Counted from the stretch's first letter, positions 27,042 through 36,031 are shown. The stretch is 64,000 nucleotides of DNA from Salipaludibacillus neizhouensis (GCF_002886185.1 NZ_KZ614146.1:997234-1061233); one strand, 5' to 3'. Program-made: numbers and translations. Notes: a model not told the origin generated them from the sequence alone.

Positions 27042-27731
27042 ATGAAAATTTTATTGGTAGAAGATGACAAAACGATTGCGTCTGGATTAGAATATTCTCT
27101 GAAGCAGGACAATTATGAAACGTTGCTTTGTCCGAATGCTACATCTGCGAAAAAAGTAATCAGTGAACAATTGGCAGAGATTGATTTATGTTTATTTGAT
27201 TTGTCGTTACCAGATGGCAGTGGTTATGACTTGTGTGCGTTAGTCAAAAAGCAGTGTGACATACCGGTCATTTTTTTAACGGCATTCGATGATGAAGTAA
27301 ATGTGGTGATGGGGCTTGATATGGGAGCGGATGATTACATTACGAAGCCTTTCCGAATAAGAGAGTTACTATCACGGATGAAGTCGGTGTTACGTCGCTA
27401 CAACAAGCAAATACACGCTCAACCTAAAACAATCATTGATATAGATAATATTCAAATTAACACGCTCGAGGGAAAAGTCTATAAACATGGTGAGGAAGTG
27501 TTGATGACAGCATTGGAATATCGACTTTTACTCATTTTTGCGAATCATATTGGACAAGTTCTTACAAGAAACCAACTTTTAGAACGAATTTGGGATGTTG
27601 CCGGAGACTTTGTCAACGATAATACACTTACTGTCTATATCAAACGGTTACGGGATAAACTTGAAGATCATCCGCAAACCCCGACCCTTATAAAAACAGT
27701 GCGTGGGATGGGTTACAAGGTAGGTGATTAA
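27042..27731 (+). CDS. OmpR/PhoB family response regulator
   Basis: A 229-residue DNA-binding response regulator. The receiver domain has acidic pocket residues E7, D8, D9, phosphoacceptor D53 (LFDLSLPDG), Thr in FLTAFDDE and Lys in DYITKPFRI. The C-terminal winged helix (~130-229) includes LTALEYRLLLIFANHIGQVL and the recognition region VYIKRLRDKLE. The kinase gene begins one base after its stop. The pair is followed by an ABC transporter whose promoter carries a likely binding site, the layout of Bce-type and VraRS-like transporter-linked systems of Firmicutes. Confidence 0.94.
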   Translation: MKILLVEDDKTIASGLEYSLKQDNYETLLCPNATSAKKVISEQLAEIDLCLFDLSLPDGSGYDLCALVKKQCDIPVIFLTAFDDEVNVVMGLDMGADDYITKPFRIRELLSRMKSVLRRYNKQIHAQPKTIIDIDNIQINTLEGKVYKHGEEVLMTALEYRLLLIFANHIGQVLTRNQLLERIWDVAGDFVNDNTLTVYIKRLRDKLEDHPQTPTLIKTVRGMGYKVGD

Positions 27732-27732
27732 T

Positions 27733-28737
27733 ATGTTACGTAATAGAGAAATTCAACGGCTTATTCTTATCCTGCTAGTGATCAGTTTGCTAGCAACGAT
27801 TTTAGCAACGATAATTGTATCAATACCAGCAGCTGTTACCGTCTTAATCACGTCTATTCTTCTAATCACCTGCTGCCTTTGTTTCACAAGCTGGCGCTAT
27901 CGTGAAATAGAGAAACTATCCAGTTATTTACACCGCATTAGTAATGGTGAATACAGCCTGGATATTCGTGATAATCAAGAGGGTGAACTTAGCATTTTAA
28001 AAAATGATATATATAAGGTGACATTGAGGCTTTCGGAACTAGGATCGAAATTAGAAGAGGATAAAATAAAGTTAACAAACGCCATCTCCAATATTTCACA
28101 TCAGCTAAAAACACCACTGACATCGATGATGATGATGGCGGATTTATTAAGTGATCCAAATCTCCAAGAAGCAAAGAGAGAAGAGTTCACACATAACATT
28201 CGTCTCCAATTGGAAAGGATAGAATGGCTGGTGTCATCTTTATTGAAGCTGTCAAAAATAGATGCAGGAACTGCTCCATTTAAAAAAGAAAACGTTTCCG
28301 TCCAAACGCTGATTGAAAAAGCTATTGAACCTGTGTTAATCCCGATGGATATCAAGCAACAAACATTGGATGTCGATCAAGACGAGACGATTTTCTTCGT
28401 TGGAGATCTAAAATGGACGACAGAGGCAGTGATTAATATATTAAAAAATTGTGTCGAGCACAGCCAAGAAGGCGGAACGATTAAACTTTCATTTTCAGAA
28501 AATGCACTATTCACAGAAATAATCATTGAAGACAATGGGATTGGTATACCAAAGGAAGATCTTCCTTATATTTTTAAACGGTTTTACAAAGGGAAAAATG
28601 CAGGAGATGATAGTGTTGGAATCGGACTTGCGATGGCTTACAGCATTATCACACGTCAACAGGGAGACATTGAAGTTACTAGTGAGAAAGGTAGAGGGAC
28701 TCGATTTAAAATTAAATTTTATAAACAAATCATTTAA
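27733..28737 (+). CDS. sensor histidine kinase with short membrane sensor
   Basis: A 334-residue kinase. Two adjacent hydrophobic segments (~9-50) leave almost no extracellular loop, as in intramembrane-sensing kinases that take their signal from a partner transporter. The dimerisation/phosphoacceptor box is ISHQLKTPLTSMMMM, the N box is INILKNCVEHS, and the G boxes are EDNGIGIPKEDLPYIFKRFY and GIGLAMAYSII. ATG 27733 is chosen because AGGTAGGTGAT ends just before it. It probably phosphorylates the regulator upstream and senses drugs or peptides handled by the ABC transporter downstream (inference). Confidence 0.92.
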   Translation: MLRNREIQRLILILLVISLLATILATIIVSIPAAVTVLITSILLITCCLCFTSWRYREIEKLSSYLHRISNGEYSLDIRDNQEGELSILKNDIYKVTLRLSELGSKLEEDKIKLTNAISNISHQLKTPLTSMMMMADLLSDPNLQEAKREEFTHNIRLQLERIEWLVSSLLKLSKIDAGTAPFKKENVSVQTLIEKAIEPVLIPMDIKQQTLDVDQDETIFFVGDLKWTTEAVINILKNCVEHSQEGGTIKLSFSENALFTEIIIEDNGIGIPKEDLPYIFKRFYKGKNAGDDSVGIGLAMAYSIITRQQGDIEVTSEKGRGTRFKIKFYKQII

Positions 28738-28845
28738 TAATTTTCCGCGGAAAATTGGCGCATAGAACAATCGACTCTCTCTTTGAAGTAAAACAACAGC
28801 TTTTACAAAGGCCTCTGAAACAAATTGTAGTGTAATTTAGGTTAA

Positions 28846-28883
28846 GTGACTAAACTGTCACAATCGAGTCACGTGAAAGTCAC
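28846..28883. promoter_or_regulatory. three GTCAC repeats at 11-bp spacing: candidate response-regulator operator
   Basis: GTCAC occurs at 28857, 28868 and 28879, exactly 11 bases apart, with an inverted GTGAC at 28846-28850. Tandem half-sites on one face of the helix at ~11-bp period are typical for OmpR-family regulators. The site lies 48-85 bases upstream of the ABC transporter gene, in the only sizeable gap of this cluster. Confidence 0.65.
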
Positions 28884-28930
28884 TTTAGGCAGATAAACTA
28901 GCAGTAAGATCTAACTAGGAGGTTTTACAA

Positions 28931-29614
28931 ATGGATATTTTACAAATTAAAAATCTGTCTAAAGTTTATGGTAAAGGTGAAACAGCAGTTAAAGCATTAG
29001 ATGACGTATCGTTTTCTGTTAAAAAAGGAGAATTTGTTGTAATCATTGGACCATCGGGTTCTGGAAAATCTACCTTATTACACTTACTAGGTGGTGTCGA
29101 TCGACCTTCTAGTGGAAAGATTCTAGTTGATGACACAGATATTTATGAACTAGATGAAACACAGTTAGCTATTTTCAGACGACGTCAAATCGGGTTAATC
29201 TATCAGTTTTATAACCTCATACCTATTTTAACAGTAGAAGAAAATATTACCCTTCCTGTCTTGCTAGATCAACACAAAGTAGACAGCAAGCATCTTCAGA
29301 ATATCGTTGCACGTTTAGGGTTGGAGAATCGTCTTTCCCATTTACCGAACCAACTATCAGGAGGACAGCAACAACGTGTGTCGATCGGACGTGCGTTAAT
29401 TAGTAACCCGGCGGTCATGCTGGCGGATGAGCCGACTGGAAATTTGGATAGTAAAAATAGCAGTGAAATCATGGAGCTATTAAAAATGTTCAATAAAACG
29501 TATAATCAAACACTTATTGTAATTACCCATGATGAACGAATTGCTACTCAAGCAGACCGCGTGATTTCAATTGAAGATGGAAGGATTGCCAAAAATGAGG
29601 TGATCCGTCCGTGA
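28931..29614 (+). CDS. ABC transporter ATP-binding protein (MacB/LolD-type)
   Basis: A 227-residue ATPase subunit. Walker A is GPSGSGKSTLLHLLGG (~39-54), the Q-loop is in LIYQFYNLIP, the signature is LSGGQQQRVSIGRALI (~140-155) and Walker B is MLADEPTGNLDS (~160-171) with the switch His in VITHDERIA. This class partners permeases with FtsX-like domains and exports peptides or lipoproteins, or relieves antimicrobial peptides from their targets. The stop overlaps the permease start by 4 bases. GGAGG precedes the ATG. Confidence 0.95.
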   Translation: MDILQIKNLSKVYGKGETAVKALDDVSFSVKKGEFVVIIGPSGSGKSTLLHLLGGVDRPSSGKILVDDTDIYELDETQLAIFRRRQIGLIYQFYNLIPILTVEENITLPVLLDQHKVDSKHLQNIVARLGLENRLSHLPNQLSGGQQQRVSIGRALISNPAVMLADEPTGNLDSKNSSEIMELLKMFNKTYNQTLIVITHDERIATQADRVISIEDGRIAKNEVIRP

Positions 29615-32187
29615 ACATCATAAACAAGCTTACAGTAAGACATTTAAAAGAAAATAAACGACGAACGCTCGTAACGATCATTGGCGTTATCATCTCTGTA
29701 GCTATGTTAACAGGGGTTACTACACTTGGAGTATCATTCCTGGATTTAATGAAAAAAGAAATGATTGCCACAGATGGCGAATGGCATGTGCAATATAAAA
29801 ATGTGAATCAAGAGCAATTAAAAGCAATTGAAAATGATGAATCAACCAAAGAACTAATTATTTCCAACGACCGTGGATATGCCCAGTTAGAAGGCTCAGA
29901 AAATGGAAGCAAGCCGTATCTCTTTATTAAAGATTACAATCAACAAGGTTTAGAGCAGTTTCCGATTGCATTAAAGGAAGGACGACTTCCTCAAGCAGAA
30001 AATGAAGTAGTCATTTCTGAGGCGATTAGGGATAATGCAAACGTAACGTTTGAAATTGGTGATCAGCTCCCATTATCAGTGGGTGACAGATATTTAGAAG
30101 GCGAAGAGATGATTCTATCTCAGAAAGATCCATTTCAAACTGGTGAACTTAAGGAATCATTGCAAATTGAGTCCGAAGAAACGTTTACAGTTGTTGGTAC
30201 AATCGAACGTCCGACATGGGAACCACCCTCGTCACCAGGATATACTGTGATCAGTTATATGAACGAAAGCATGGTAAATTCAACGAACACCGTGGATGTG
30301 GTCGTTGTTTTAAACAAAGTGGAGCGATCTCTTTTTAAGCATTCTGAAGAATTAGCGCACCAACACCATATTGAAGTCGTTCGTTATAACGATGATTTAC
30401 TTCGTTTATATGGAGTAACTGATAATAGTGATTTGTTATGGACGATGTATAAATTAGTAGCTATTATCATGTCTGTCATTATTATTGGATCCGTTTCATT
30501 AATATATAACGCCTTTGCAATTAGTGTGTCGGAGCGCTCAAGACACTTGGGGATGTTGTCAAGTGTAGGGGCTACGAAAAAACAGAAACGAAACTCTGTG
30601 TTTTTTGAAGGAGCAATTATTGCAGCAATCAGTATTCCAGTTGGCATTATTGCTGGTTTTGCAGGGATAGCGATTACGTTTTCATTTATTAACTCATTTA
30701 TTGCAGAAGCATTGAATGCAACGAATGACCTTGAAGTAGTTGTTACACCGGGATTGATTTTAGTAGCAAGTGGCGTTTCATTGCTGACAATTTTCATTTC
30801 AACATACCTTCCGGCTCGCAAAGCATCAAAGGTTTCAGCTATTGATGCAATACGTCAATCCGAGGACGTGAAATTATCCGGTAAAAAAGTAAAAACTTCC
30901 AAGCTGGTTCGCAGTATTTTTGGAATGGAAGCAGAGATAGGCTTGAAAAACTTAAAAAGAAACAAAAGAAGATATCAAATTACTGTCTTTTCGCTTGTTG
31001 TGAGTATTGTCCTTTTCTTATCTGTCTCTTTTTTCACTTCGAATTTGGAAAAATCAGTGGAACTTTCCCAAGAAACGACCAATTATGATATTCTAGTTTA
31101 TGGCGAGAAATCCGACGAAGATGAGTTAGAACCATTAACGATGCTTGACTATGTCACGGAATCTAGTATCGTTCAAGACATTCAAATGAGAACTTGGATC
31201 GATCAAACAAATCTTCCTGAAATATTGCAAGAAAATGTAAAAGAAGATGAAAGTATATTAGAAGATGGAAAATATCCTTATAATATCTATTTACATGGGC
31301 TTGAGGAAGAAAATTTTCAAACGTATGCTGAATTAGTAGGGTTAGATTTGGAGAAATTAAAAAATCAAGAAAATCTGTCTGCAATCGTAATAAATGAGAT
31401 CTCCTTTCGTGATCCTGTCTCAGGAAGGTTTGTTGAGACAGATGCGATTAAAGCCGAACAAGGTACGATGATTGATTTATTTTCCTTCGATTACGAAAGT
31501 GAGGAAACGGAGTTTATAAATGATATAGAAATTATGACCTTAACCGACCAGACGCCAATGGGTATTCGTGCAACAGGTATAGGTACTTTAGATATTGTTG
31601 TTTCTCAAAAAACAATCGATGAATTGCTTAGTAATAACGAAGATTATTCTATGAATAGATATTTGTATATGAATAGCTCAGATCCAATGGCAACGCAGGA
31701 AGCATTGGAAGAAGTAATACAGTCAGATATGTATGTGTATAATGTTTTTCAGTCTCAGCAGCGCGGGGAACAGATGATATTGCTGGTATCTGTGTTTACC
31801 TATGGTTTCATAGCGTTAATTTCAGCGATATCAGTTGCAAATATATTTAATACAATTTCGACAAGTATTTCCTTAAGAAAGCGTGAATTTGCAATGCTTA
31901 AGTCGGTAGGTATGACGCCTAAAGGCTTTAATAAAATGATAAATTATGAAAGCATTTTTTATGGAGTCAAGGCGTTACTTTATGGCTTACCTATTAGTGG
32001 TGTTGTGATGTTTTTAATCTATAAATCGCTACAGGCAACATTTGACTATCGTTTTGTTTTCCCATGGATGAGTATTATTATCGTTATAGTAGCGCTCTTT
32101 ATCATCGTAAGTTCAGCAATGCTGTATTCGATAAGTAAAATTAAGAAAGAAAATATCATAGATGGATTAAAACAAGAGAATATATAA
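29611..32187 (+). CDS. ABC transporter permease with two FtsX-like domains
   Basis: An 858-residue permease. Hydrophobic segments occur at ~20-45, ~285-310, ~335-360, ~375-400, ~452-475, ~730-755, ~785-805 and ~815-840, giving two FtsX/MacB-type units, each with a large extracytoplasmic domain between its first and second segments. The conserved post-helix motifs are SERSRHLGMLSSVGATKKQK and SLRKREFAMLKSVGMTPK. It overlaps the ATPase gene, and together they form a type VII-like mechanotransmission transporter. Coupling with the adjacent two-component pair suggests defence against a peptide or envelope-active drug. The specific substrate is not predictable. Confidence 0.92.
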   Translation: MNIINKLTVRHLKENKRRTLVTIIGVIISVAMLTGVTTLGVSFLDLMKKEMIATDGEWHVQYKNVNQEQLKAIENDESTKELIISNDRGYAQLEGSENGSKPYLFIKDYNQQGLEQFPIALKEGRLPQAENEVVISEAIRDNANVTFEIGDQLPLSVGDRYLEGEEMILSQKDPFQTGELKESLQIESEETFTVVGTIERPTWEPPSSPGYTVISYMNESMVNSTNTVDVVVVLNKVERSLFKHSEELAHQHHIEVVRYNDDLLRLYGVTDNSDLLWTMYKLVAIIMSVIIIGSVSLIYNAFAISVSERSRHLGMLSSVGATKKQKRNSVFFEGAIIAAISIPVGIIAGFAGIAITFSFINSFIAEALNATNDLEVVVTPGLILVASGVSLLTIFISTYLPARKASKVSAIDAIRQSEDVKLSGKKVKTSKLVRSIFGMEAEIGLKNLKRNKRRYQITVFSLVVSIVLFLSVSFFTSNLEKSVELSQETTNYDILVYGEKSDEDELEPLTMLDYVTESSIVQDIQMRTWIDQTNLPEILQENVKEDESILEDGKYPYNIYLHGLEEENFQTYAELVGLDLEKLKNQENLSAIVINEISFRDPVSGRFVETDAIKAEQGTMIDLFSFDYESEETEFINDIEIMTLTDQTPMGIRATGIGTLDIVVSQKTIDELLSNNEDYSMNRYLYMNSSDPMATQEALEEVIQSDMYVYNVFQSQQRGEQMILLVSVFTYGFIALISAISVANIFNTISTSISLRKREFAMLKSVGMTPKGFNKMINYESIFYGVKALLYGLPISGVVMFLIYKSLQATFDYRFVFPWMSIIIVIVALFIIVSSAMLYSISKIKKENIIDGLKQENI

Positions 32188-32196
32188 ATCTTGGTT

Positions 32197-32230
32197 TGGA
32201 GGATAGAGAGTTTCTATCTTCCATTTATCT
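32197..32230 (+). terminator. possible terminator of the ABC operon
   Basis: TGGAgGATAGA pairs with TCTATCtTCCA (32213-32223) around a short loop, followed by TTTATCTATTTT, a poor T-run. Confidence 0.5.
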
Positions 32231-32296
32231 ATTTTATGGATAATTATGTTAAAATAAAGTGTGAGCACTTTCATTTCAAAGGGGGCCTATACGGCG

Positions 32297-32491
32297 ATGA
32301 ACAGACTGAAAGACTTTGGATGGATAAAGGGAACGTTTATTATTTTTGGTTCCGTTATAGGATTCATAGGATTAACGATGACACTTATTTTTTTCTTATT
32401 ACTTTGGATGGATAAATATGATAACCGATACATTGATTCAGAGGAAGCGGAGGTTGAAAAAATAAAACATGAAGAAATTACTCAGCGTTAA
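32297..32491 (+). CDS. small single-span membrane protein, unknown
   Basis: A 64-residue protein starting MNRLKDFGWIKGTF with one or two short hydrophobic stretches (~10-42) and a charged tail rich in Glu and Lys. ATG 32297 follows AAAGGGGGCC at about 11 bases. I do not recognise the family. It sits between the ABC operon and a GNAT gene, and may be read with the latter. Confidence 0.6.
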   Translation: MNRLKDFGWIKGTFIIFGSVIGFIGLTMTLIFFLLLWMDKYDNRYIDSEEAEVEKIKHEEITQR

Positions 32492-32516
32492 AAAATGAGG
32501 CTTAGGAGATTTAGTG

Positions 32517-32993
32517 ATGACCAGTTTAAAGGATATAAGATTTGAAATGGTGGAAAGAGGGCAAAGGTCCTTATATCTAGATTACTTATTTTTAGCGGAT
32601 GAAAGTGAAGTAGCAGTGAACAAATACATAAATGATGGTGAAATGTTTTCCATCTATTATCGTAATGACATCGTGGGTGTCGTATTATATGTTTTTCATG
32701 CTCAAGAAGTTGTCGAACTAAAAAATATTGCTTTAACGCCTGAGTATCAGGGCAGTGGCATAGGTAGTTTAGTTCTAACAGATGCGTTTGAACGTTATAA
32801 AAGAAACGGTATGATTAAAATAATTGTTGGGACAGCAAACTCAAGCATCGGAAATTTGGCATTATATCAAAAGGCTGGTTTTAGAATTTCGGAAATAAAA
32901 AAGGATTTTTTTAAAGAATATCCAACACCTATCTATGAATATGGCATTCGGGCTTTGGATATGGTGATGTTAGAAAAAGAACTCATAGAATGA
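32517..32993 (+). CDS. GNAT family N-acetyltransferase
   Basis: A 158-residue acetyltransferase. The acetyl-CoA loop is in LTPEYQGSGIGSLVL (~75-89, the Q/R-x-x-G-x-G/A pattern), with the preceding beta strand VELKNIAL and the later LYQKAGFRISEIKKDFF motif. AGGAG is 8 bases before ATG 32517. The substrate cannot be told. The sequence resembles RimI-like cytosolic GNATs that modify small molecules or protein amines. Confidence 0.9.
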   Translation: MTSLKDIRFEMVERGQRSLYLDYLFLADESEVAVNKYINDGEMFSIYYRNDIVGVVLYVFHAQEVVELKNIALTPEYQGSGIGSLVLTDAFERYKRNGMIKIIVGTANSSIGNLALYQKAGFRISEIKKDFFKEYPTPIYEYGIRALDMVMLEKELIE

Positions 32994-33046
32994 TTCTTAA
33001 TCTTTGAGATTCTTTGGAATTAGTTAAGAGGAGGGGTATTCGTTTA

Positions 33047-33643
33047 GTGGACATAATTAATGTTAATAGTGTCGGAATATTACTATTGGGTATGTATATT
33101 GGGATTGATTTAATTAAAAATAATACGGAGAATATGTTGAAAAGAATCATTTTTTACAGTTTTATTTTCTATTTGATTGTGATTGGTCAGCTGACAACTG
33201 GAGGTATTAACGTTACTCCTAAAAGCACTGCAAATGAGGTGAGCCTTACTCATTTTATACACGTTATCCCTTTTTATTTTAGCTATGATTTGTGGACTTC
33301 TCTCCGAAACAATGGGCTAGATTGGTTTTTTATGAATACAATTAAATTTTATTTTTATAATTTGATTATGTTAGTTCCGTTAGGCGTTTATTTGGCATTG
33401 TTATTCAGATTAAAATCGCTTAAAAAAGCTGTTATTATTGTATTTCTGACCAGTTTGACCATAGAAACATATCAACTTCTCCTTGGGCTTTTTGGTTTGG
33501 TATGGGGAAGAGCATTTAGTGTTGATGATTTAATTTTGAATACATTGGGAGGCGCCGTCGGGTACATTGTGATAATATTCTTAATCGAAAAATTTGAGTA
33601 CAGTGTTGCAAAAGGCTCTGAAACTTCATTTGGTAAACAGTAA
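33047..33643 (+). CDS. VanZ family membrane protein
   Basis: A membrane protein of about 198 residues with four to five hydrophobic segments and VanZ signatures: the INVTPKSTANEV segment then HVIPFYFSYDLW, and near the end SLTIETYQLLLGLFG with FSVDDLILNTLGGAVGY. VanZ proteins give low-level teicoplanin resistance in some species, and most are of unknown role in envelope biology. GTG 33047 is preferred because GAGGAGGGG lies 10 bases upstream; the frame is open from 33014. Confidence 0.88.
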   Translation: MDIINVNSVGILLLGMYIGIDLIKNNTENMLKRIIFYSFIFYLIVIGQLTTGGINVTPKSTANEVSLTHFIHVIPFYFSYDLWTSLRNNGLDWFFMNTIKFYFYNLIMLVPLGVYLALLFRLKSLKKAVIIVFLTSLTIETYQLLLGLFGLVWGRAFSVDDLILNTLGGAVGYIVIIFLIEKFEYSVAKGSETSFGKQ

Positions 33644-33656
33644 AGTTTCTAAAACT

Positions 33657-33695
33657 GGCCTGCCTTTATTAAAGGCAAGCCTGTAATTAGTTTTT
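33657..33695. terminator. terminator between VanZ and convergent Gfo/Idh gene
   Basis: GGC-TGCCTTT and AAAGGCA-GCC (33657-33682) form the stem with a 3-base loop, followed by GTAATTAGTTTTT. The minus-strand stop codon lies within this tail. Confidence 0.65.
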
Positions 33696-34590
33696 GACGT
33701 CTATTAGTGCAACTATTCTTTCACAAATTTCATGTGTTAGTAACGAATCATCTATCGACGGCTCAGGTGACATTTGATGTTCAACTGAATCAAGAAAAGA
33801 ATCAATAATTTGATAAAAACCACGCTTTTGTAATGTAGGCTCCCAATCATCGATCTTAGATGTACGGATTTCCTTATGATGAAAGTGCGTTGTTTCTACA
33901 AGGTTGTTGACGACGTATTTATGTTGTCCTGTCGAGTATTCAATGATTTCTTCGGTTACTCCTTCATTTCTATTCATGATTCCTATCGCGGTACATCCTT
34001 TACCTTTAAGATGCAAAACTAAATGATCCATTTTATGATCATTTATTACGTAATCAACTGTTACCTCCTCAACTTCTGAAGGCATCAGAAACCTAAGTGT
34101 ATCAACCACGTGGATAAAATCCTCTACAACAAATCTTCTGACATGATCGGGAGAAGCAAATCTGTTTTTTTGAATAAGGATAAAATTTGCTTTGCCATGA
34201 TTCTTTAACTCTTTAATTTTTGGTATAAACCTTCGATTAAACCCTACCATGGCAATTTTGTTAGATTTTTTTGCGAGTCGTACAATCTTCTCTGTTTCTT
34301 TAAAATTCATTGAAATCGGTTTATCTATATAGGTATGTACACCATGTATTAGTAATTTTTCGGCTATTTCAGCATGAGCCTCTGTAGCAGTACTCACAAA
34401 AGCTGCATCGATGTTTTTTGCAATAAGCTCATCGACAGTATGAACGATTTCTTGTATTCGATACTTTTTTGACAAATGATAAAGGGTATCTTTATTTCTC
34501 GTACAAAGCACTAACTCAATGCCTTCCTTTTCCGAAAGAACAGTAGGCTTTTTTAGCAATATCACCTAATCCAATGACTCCTACTCTCAT
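33687..34590 (-). pseudogene. Gfo/Idh/MocA family oxidoreductase, frameshifted near the N-terminus
   Basis: NAD(P)-dependent sugar or cyclitol dehydrogenase family. The natural start is ATG at 34590 (MRVGVIGLGDIAKKAY, the Rossmann motif), with AAGGATG before it. After codon 16 (about base 34543) the frame breaks, and the rest of the protein continues in another frame from VLSEKEGIELVLCTRN to the end. The catalytic motif appears as DKPISMNF, with FNRRFIPKI later. Comparison with the usual AYLPVLS segment suggests loss of two or five bases. The body (~280 residues) has no further damage, so the lesion is recent or an assembly error. Confidence 0.82.
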
Positions 34591-34892
34591 TCTAATCATC
34601 CTTTACTATTTCGAGGTAAATTACATGGTGCAACAAACTGATATTCGGAGCTAGTTCTAGGATACCACGTTAGGAATATATAATTTAAATAAATGCTATT
34701 TATCTGTAAGGTATTTTCATCTGCCTGACTGGAGTCCAAACCTTATGCTTCTTCAAGTTCTTTTTACGACAAGGTGATTTCCCTCACAGACTTATATATA
34801 AACTACTAAGTTAAGGTGAATAAAAGGTAATTTACTAAAATTTCAGGTGATTGTTCTCATTTACAGTAGAAGACAGGAAGGAGAGTTATACG
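34591..34892. other. gene-free interval
   Basis: Holds the divergent upstream regions of the Gfo/Idh gene and the DGC-domain gene. No convincing gene, terminator or Zur box was found in it. Confidence 0.45.
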
Positions 34893-35264
34893 ATGAAAAA
34901 GACGGATTTCCCTTTGGTGTATTCATGCTCAGGGTGTTCTTCGGCCGCTCAAACCGCTAATATGATTGCGATTAAAATGGACCGGGAAAAAATTGCTGAA
35001 ATGTTTTGTATCGCAGGTGTTGGAGGGGATGTCAAACCGTTAGTGAAAACCGCAAAATCAGGTCGTAATATCATTGCAATAGACGGTTGTCCCTTAGCAT
35101 GTTGTAAAAGTTCACTCGCGAGACATGACGTACAACCAAAACATTACTTTGTACTTTCCGATTTTGATGTACCAAAGAAAATTGGGGAAGACCCTGATCC
35201 GACTCTTTTTACGAATGCATATAAACAGGTTATAAATGGAGCGGATCTCATTCATTTGGAATAG
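34893..35264 (+). CDS. putative zinc-binding protein with DGC domain
   Basis: A 123-residue cytosolic protein of the DGC-domain family, annotated as putative zinc binding. The metal-type cysteines are in VYSCSGCSSAAQTAN (~10-24), FCIAGVGG, and the name-giving DGCPLACCKSS (~66-76). AAGGAGAG precedes ATG 34893. The gene is at the head of a zinc-related island with Zur boxes further on, so a zinc storage, delivery or sensing role fits, though none has been demonstrated for the family as far as I know. Confidence 0.88.
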   Translation: MKKTDFPLVYSCSGCSSAAQTANMIAIKMDREKIAEMFCIAGVGGDVKPLVKTAKSGRNIIAIDGCPLACCKSSLARHDVQPKHYFVLSDFDVPKKIGEDPDPTLFTNAYKQVINGADLIHLE

Positions 35265-35295
35265 TGATTAAACTATGAGGAGTTTAAAGGAAAAC

Positions 35296-35391
35296 CCACC
35301 CCGAGTAGCACCTACGCAAGCAATACGTAGGTGCTACTCGGGGTGGCTAAATCTCACGCTGTATGTAATAAAAAACGGCTATACGTTTTTC
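35296..35391. repeat. long structured palindromic repeat, copy 2 (perfect 21-bp stem)
   Basis: CCACCCCGAGTAGCACCTAC plus G (35296-35316) pairs perfectly over 21 bases with 35326-35346, loop CAAGCAATA. It is followed by CTAAATCTCACGCTGTATG (resembling the right outer arm of copies 1 and 3) and a diverged tail, ACGGCTATACGTTTTTCTT. The left outer arm is missing. Confidence 0.85.
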
Positions 35392-35446
35392 TTGAAAAAA
35401 GAAAGTCGACGTAGATAGATTTTCTAAAAGGTCATTGGTTACTTTT

Positions 35447-35600
35447 TCATCCCTTTTGTCAGAAACAATAACGGTTATGTAAACTCCCCCTATAAAAATT
35501 GTTGTTTTGAAAAATCTGCGAGACTCGCGGATCATCCACGGAAAGCGAGCAGTAATTTTTCAGAACAACCTTCCATGCTAACTAAGCAACAAAATAAATA
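35447..35600. repeat. ~150-base dispersed repeat with GCGAGACTC core, copy 1
   Basis: Compared with 48851-49060, conserved blocks run across both elements: CTTTT-TCAGAAA, GTTA-GTAAACT, CTATAAAAA-TGTTGTTT, GCGAGACTC, CGGATCAT-CACGGAAAG, GTAATT-TTC, AACAA-CTTCC and AAGCAACAAAATA. GTTTTGAAAAATCTGC and GCAGTAATTTTTCAGAAC flank the core as inverted arms. No coding potential. Confidence 0.75.
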
Positions 35601-35634
35601 CAAAGACGCTAAGAGTTATTCTTAATTTGAGTTG

Positions 35635-35991
35635 TCACTCGTCAAGTAGTAAGTAATATTTCACTTGATTAATCGGGTATGTCTCATAAGGCACATATTT
35701 GGTATAGTCAATAAGTTTAAGTTTTTCAACGTAAGCGGGAGTCCGTTCCTCGAGCAAAATTTCTATCTTCTGTACCGTGTTATAAACAACTTTTGAATCT
35801 AAGTTAAATGCAACGGCAGCTTCTAAAATTGGAGAGTGTACTTGCAAGAGTTGAAAAAAGTCTTGTTCCGTTTGAGCTTGATCAATTAGAATTAGTTCTT
35901 TCAATTCTACATAGTTATATAAATTTCGCTCGAAAGAGAGCAACAGACTAATACATTTTTTTCGTGCATATTCATAACGACAATCATTCAT
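35635..35991 (-). CDS. unknown protein with a candidate Zur box upstream
   Basis: A 118-residue protein starting MNDCRYEYARKK; ATG 35991 follows GGAGGT at 6 bases. It is predicted mostly helical, contains two N-terminal cysteines (C4 and C14) but no metal-binding motif, no signal peptide and no membrane segment. I do not recognise the family. A Zur-box-like sequence lies 20 bases upstream at 36011, and the neighbours are zinc genes, so zinc-regulated expression is likely. The function is unknown; a part in zinc sparing or transport is inference. Confidence 0.75.
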   Translation of the reverse strand: MNDCRYEYARKKCISLLLSFERNLYNYVELKELILIDQAQTEQDFFQLLQVHSPILEAAVAFNLDSKVVYNTVQKIEILLEERTPAYVEKLKLIDYTKYVPYETYPINQVKYYLLLDE

Positions 35992-36010
35992 TACCATACC
36001 TCCACTAATC

Positions 36011-36031
36011 AAATCGAAATCGTTACGTTTT
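36011..36031. promoter_or_regulatory. candidate Zur box for the minus-strand unknown gene
   Basis: AATCGAAATCGTTACGTTTT matches the Bacillus Zur core TCGTAATNATTACGA (recalled from the literature) at all but three positions of the extended 20-position pattern. Confidence 0.6.
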
